DNA of 64,000 nt from Actinobacillus arthritidis (GTDB lineage Bacteria; Pseudomonadota; Gammaproteobacteria; Enterobacterales; Pasteurellaceae), in the NCBI RefSeq assembly GCF_029774155.1, contig NZ_CP103833.1, forward strand, positions 868,001 through 932,000. The letters run 5' to 3'. The translations under genes and the position numbers were made by a program. Numbering within the stretch: position 1 is the stretch's first letter; every line of letters begins with the position of its first letter. The notes beneath the pieces are model-generated. The model was not told the DNA's origin. It worked only from the letters and a program-made list of their open reading frames with translations, and made no database searches. This document shows positions 63,919 to 64,000 of the stretch, one piece after another.

Positions 63919-64000
63919 ATAATTGCATGATATGCAAGTAAAAATTTATGATGACGAATTTAAAGAAGTAAATCTGTTCCTATGGTGTAGGGACGAATTG

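Overview
The window is chromosomal DNA of a Pasteurellaceae bacterium, most probably Actinobacillus (A. pleuropneumoniae or a close relative). The main evidence is the dense scatter of the Apl-type DNA uptake signal (ACAAGCGGT followed by an A/T-rich arm), often as inverted pairs that double as terminators. The gene orders also fit: recO-era-rnc-lepB-lepA, citCDEF-citXG, trpR-mtgA, thiMDE under a TPP riboswitch, and a ZevAB-like metal pair next to rnpB. Almost everything is core metabolism and housekeeping with close spacing and good ribosome sites.

Layout. 1-11 kb (minus strand): pyrD (cut by the window edge), lolB-ispE-prs, msbA, an lrgAB pair, yoaA and uvrA, with ssb divergent from uvrA across a LexA-like box. 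11.9-14.2 kb is an accessory patch: a BrnT/BrnA toxin-antitoxin pair and a membrane-tethered DarT-like protein carrying 13 AGCC tetranucleotide repeats. 14-31 kb: rnb, a second lrgAB pair, apaH, tRNA-Val, arfA with a terminator inside its reading frame, a methyltransferase, a PerM-type permease, a YvcK-like protein, queA, comEC, sstT, dgkA, a UshA-type nucleotidase, rhlB and tRNA-Gly/Cys. 31-43 kb (minus): recO-era-rnc-lepB-lepA, thiMDE with riboswitch, an AGCS symporter, zevAB-like genes and rnpB. 43-50 kb (minus): rplY, a short malic enzyme and the citrate lyase operon. 50-58 kb: a DUF218 protein, nfsA-rimK, trpR-mtgA, lolA, a ParE-type toxin-antitoxin and polA. 58.4-61.75 kb holds a two-gene BcgI-like restriction-modification system behind a short leader ORF with a pentanucleotide repeat. 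trpBA closes the window.

How parts work together. LolA and LolB are two ends of the lipoprotein-sorting pathway, and MsbA feeds lipid A export. Citrate lyase with malic enzyme suggests anaerobic C4/C6 acid metabolism, and an FNR-like box lies upstream of citC. TrpR is encoded about 10 kb from a candidate TrpR operator in front of trpBA.

Most notable points. (1) Two loci look able to phase-vary through simple repeats: the DarT-like gene and the BcgI-like system. In both, any other frame stops within a few codons after the repeat. (2) msbA (two), sstT (two), lrgB-2, comEC, citE, mtgA and the DarT-like gene are frameshifted. Several of these breaks sit exactly where a GCAGC (Ala-Ala) would be expected, while GCAGC/GCTGC is almost missing from all 64 kb. 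That points to a systematic read error at a modified GCWGC motif rather than to gene death. (3) arfA shows the non-stop architecture, and a small ORF starts directly on the 3' edge of the TPP riboswitch.
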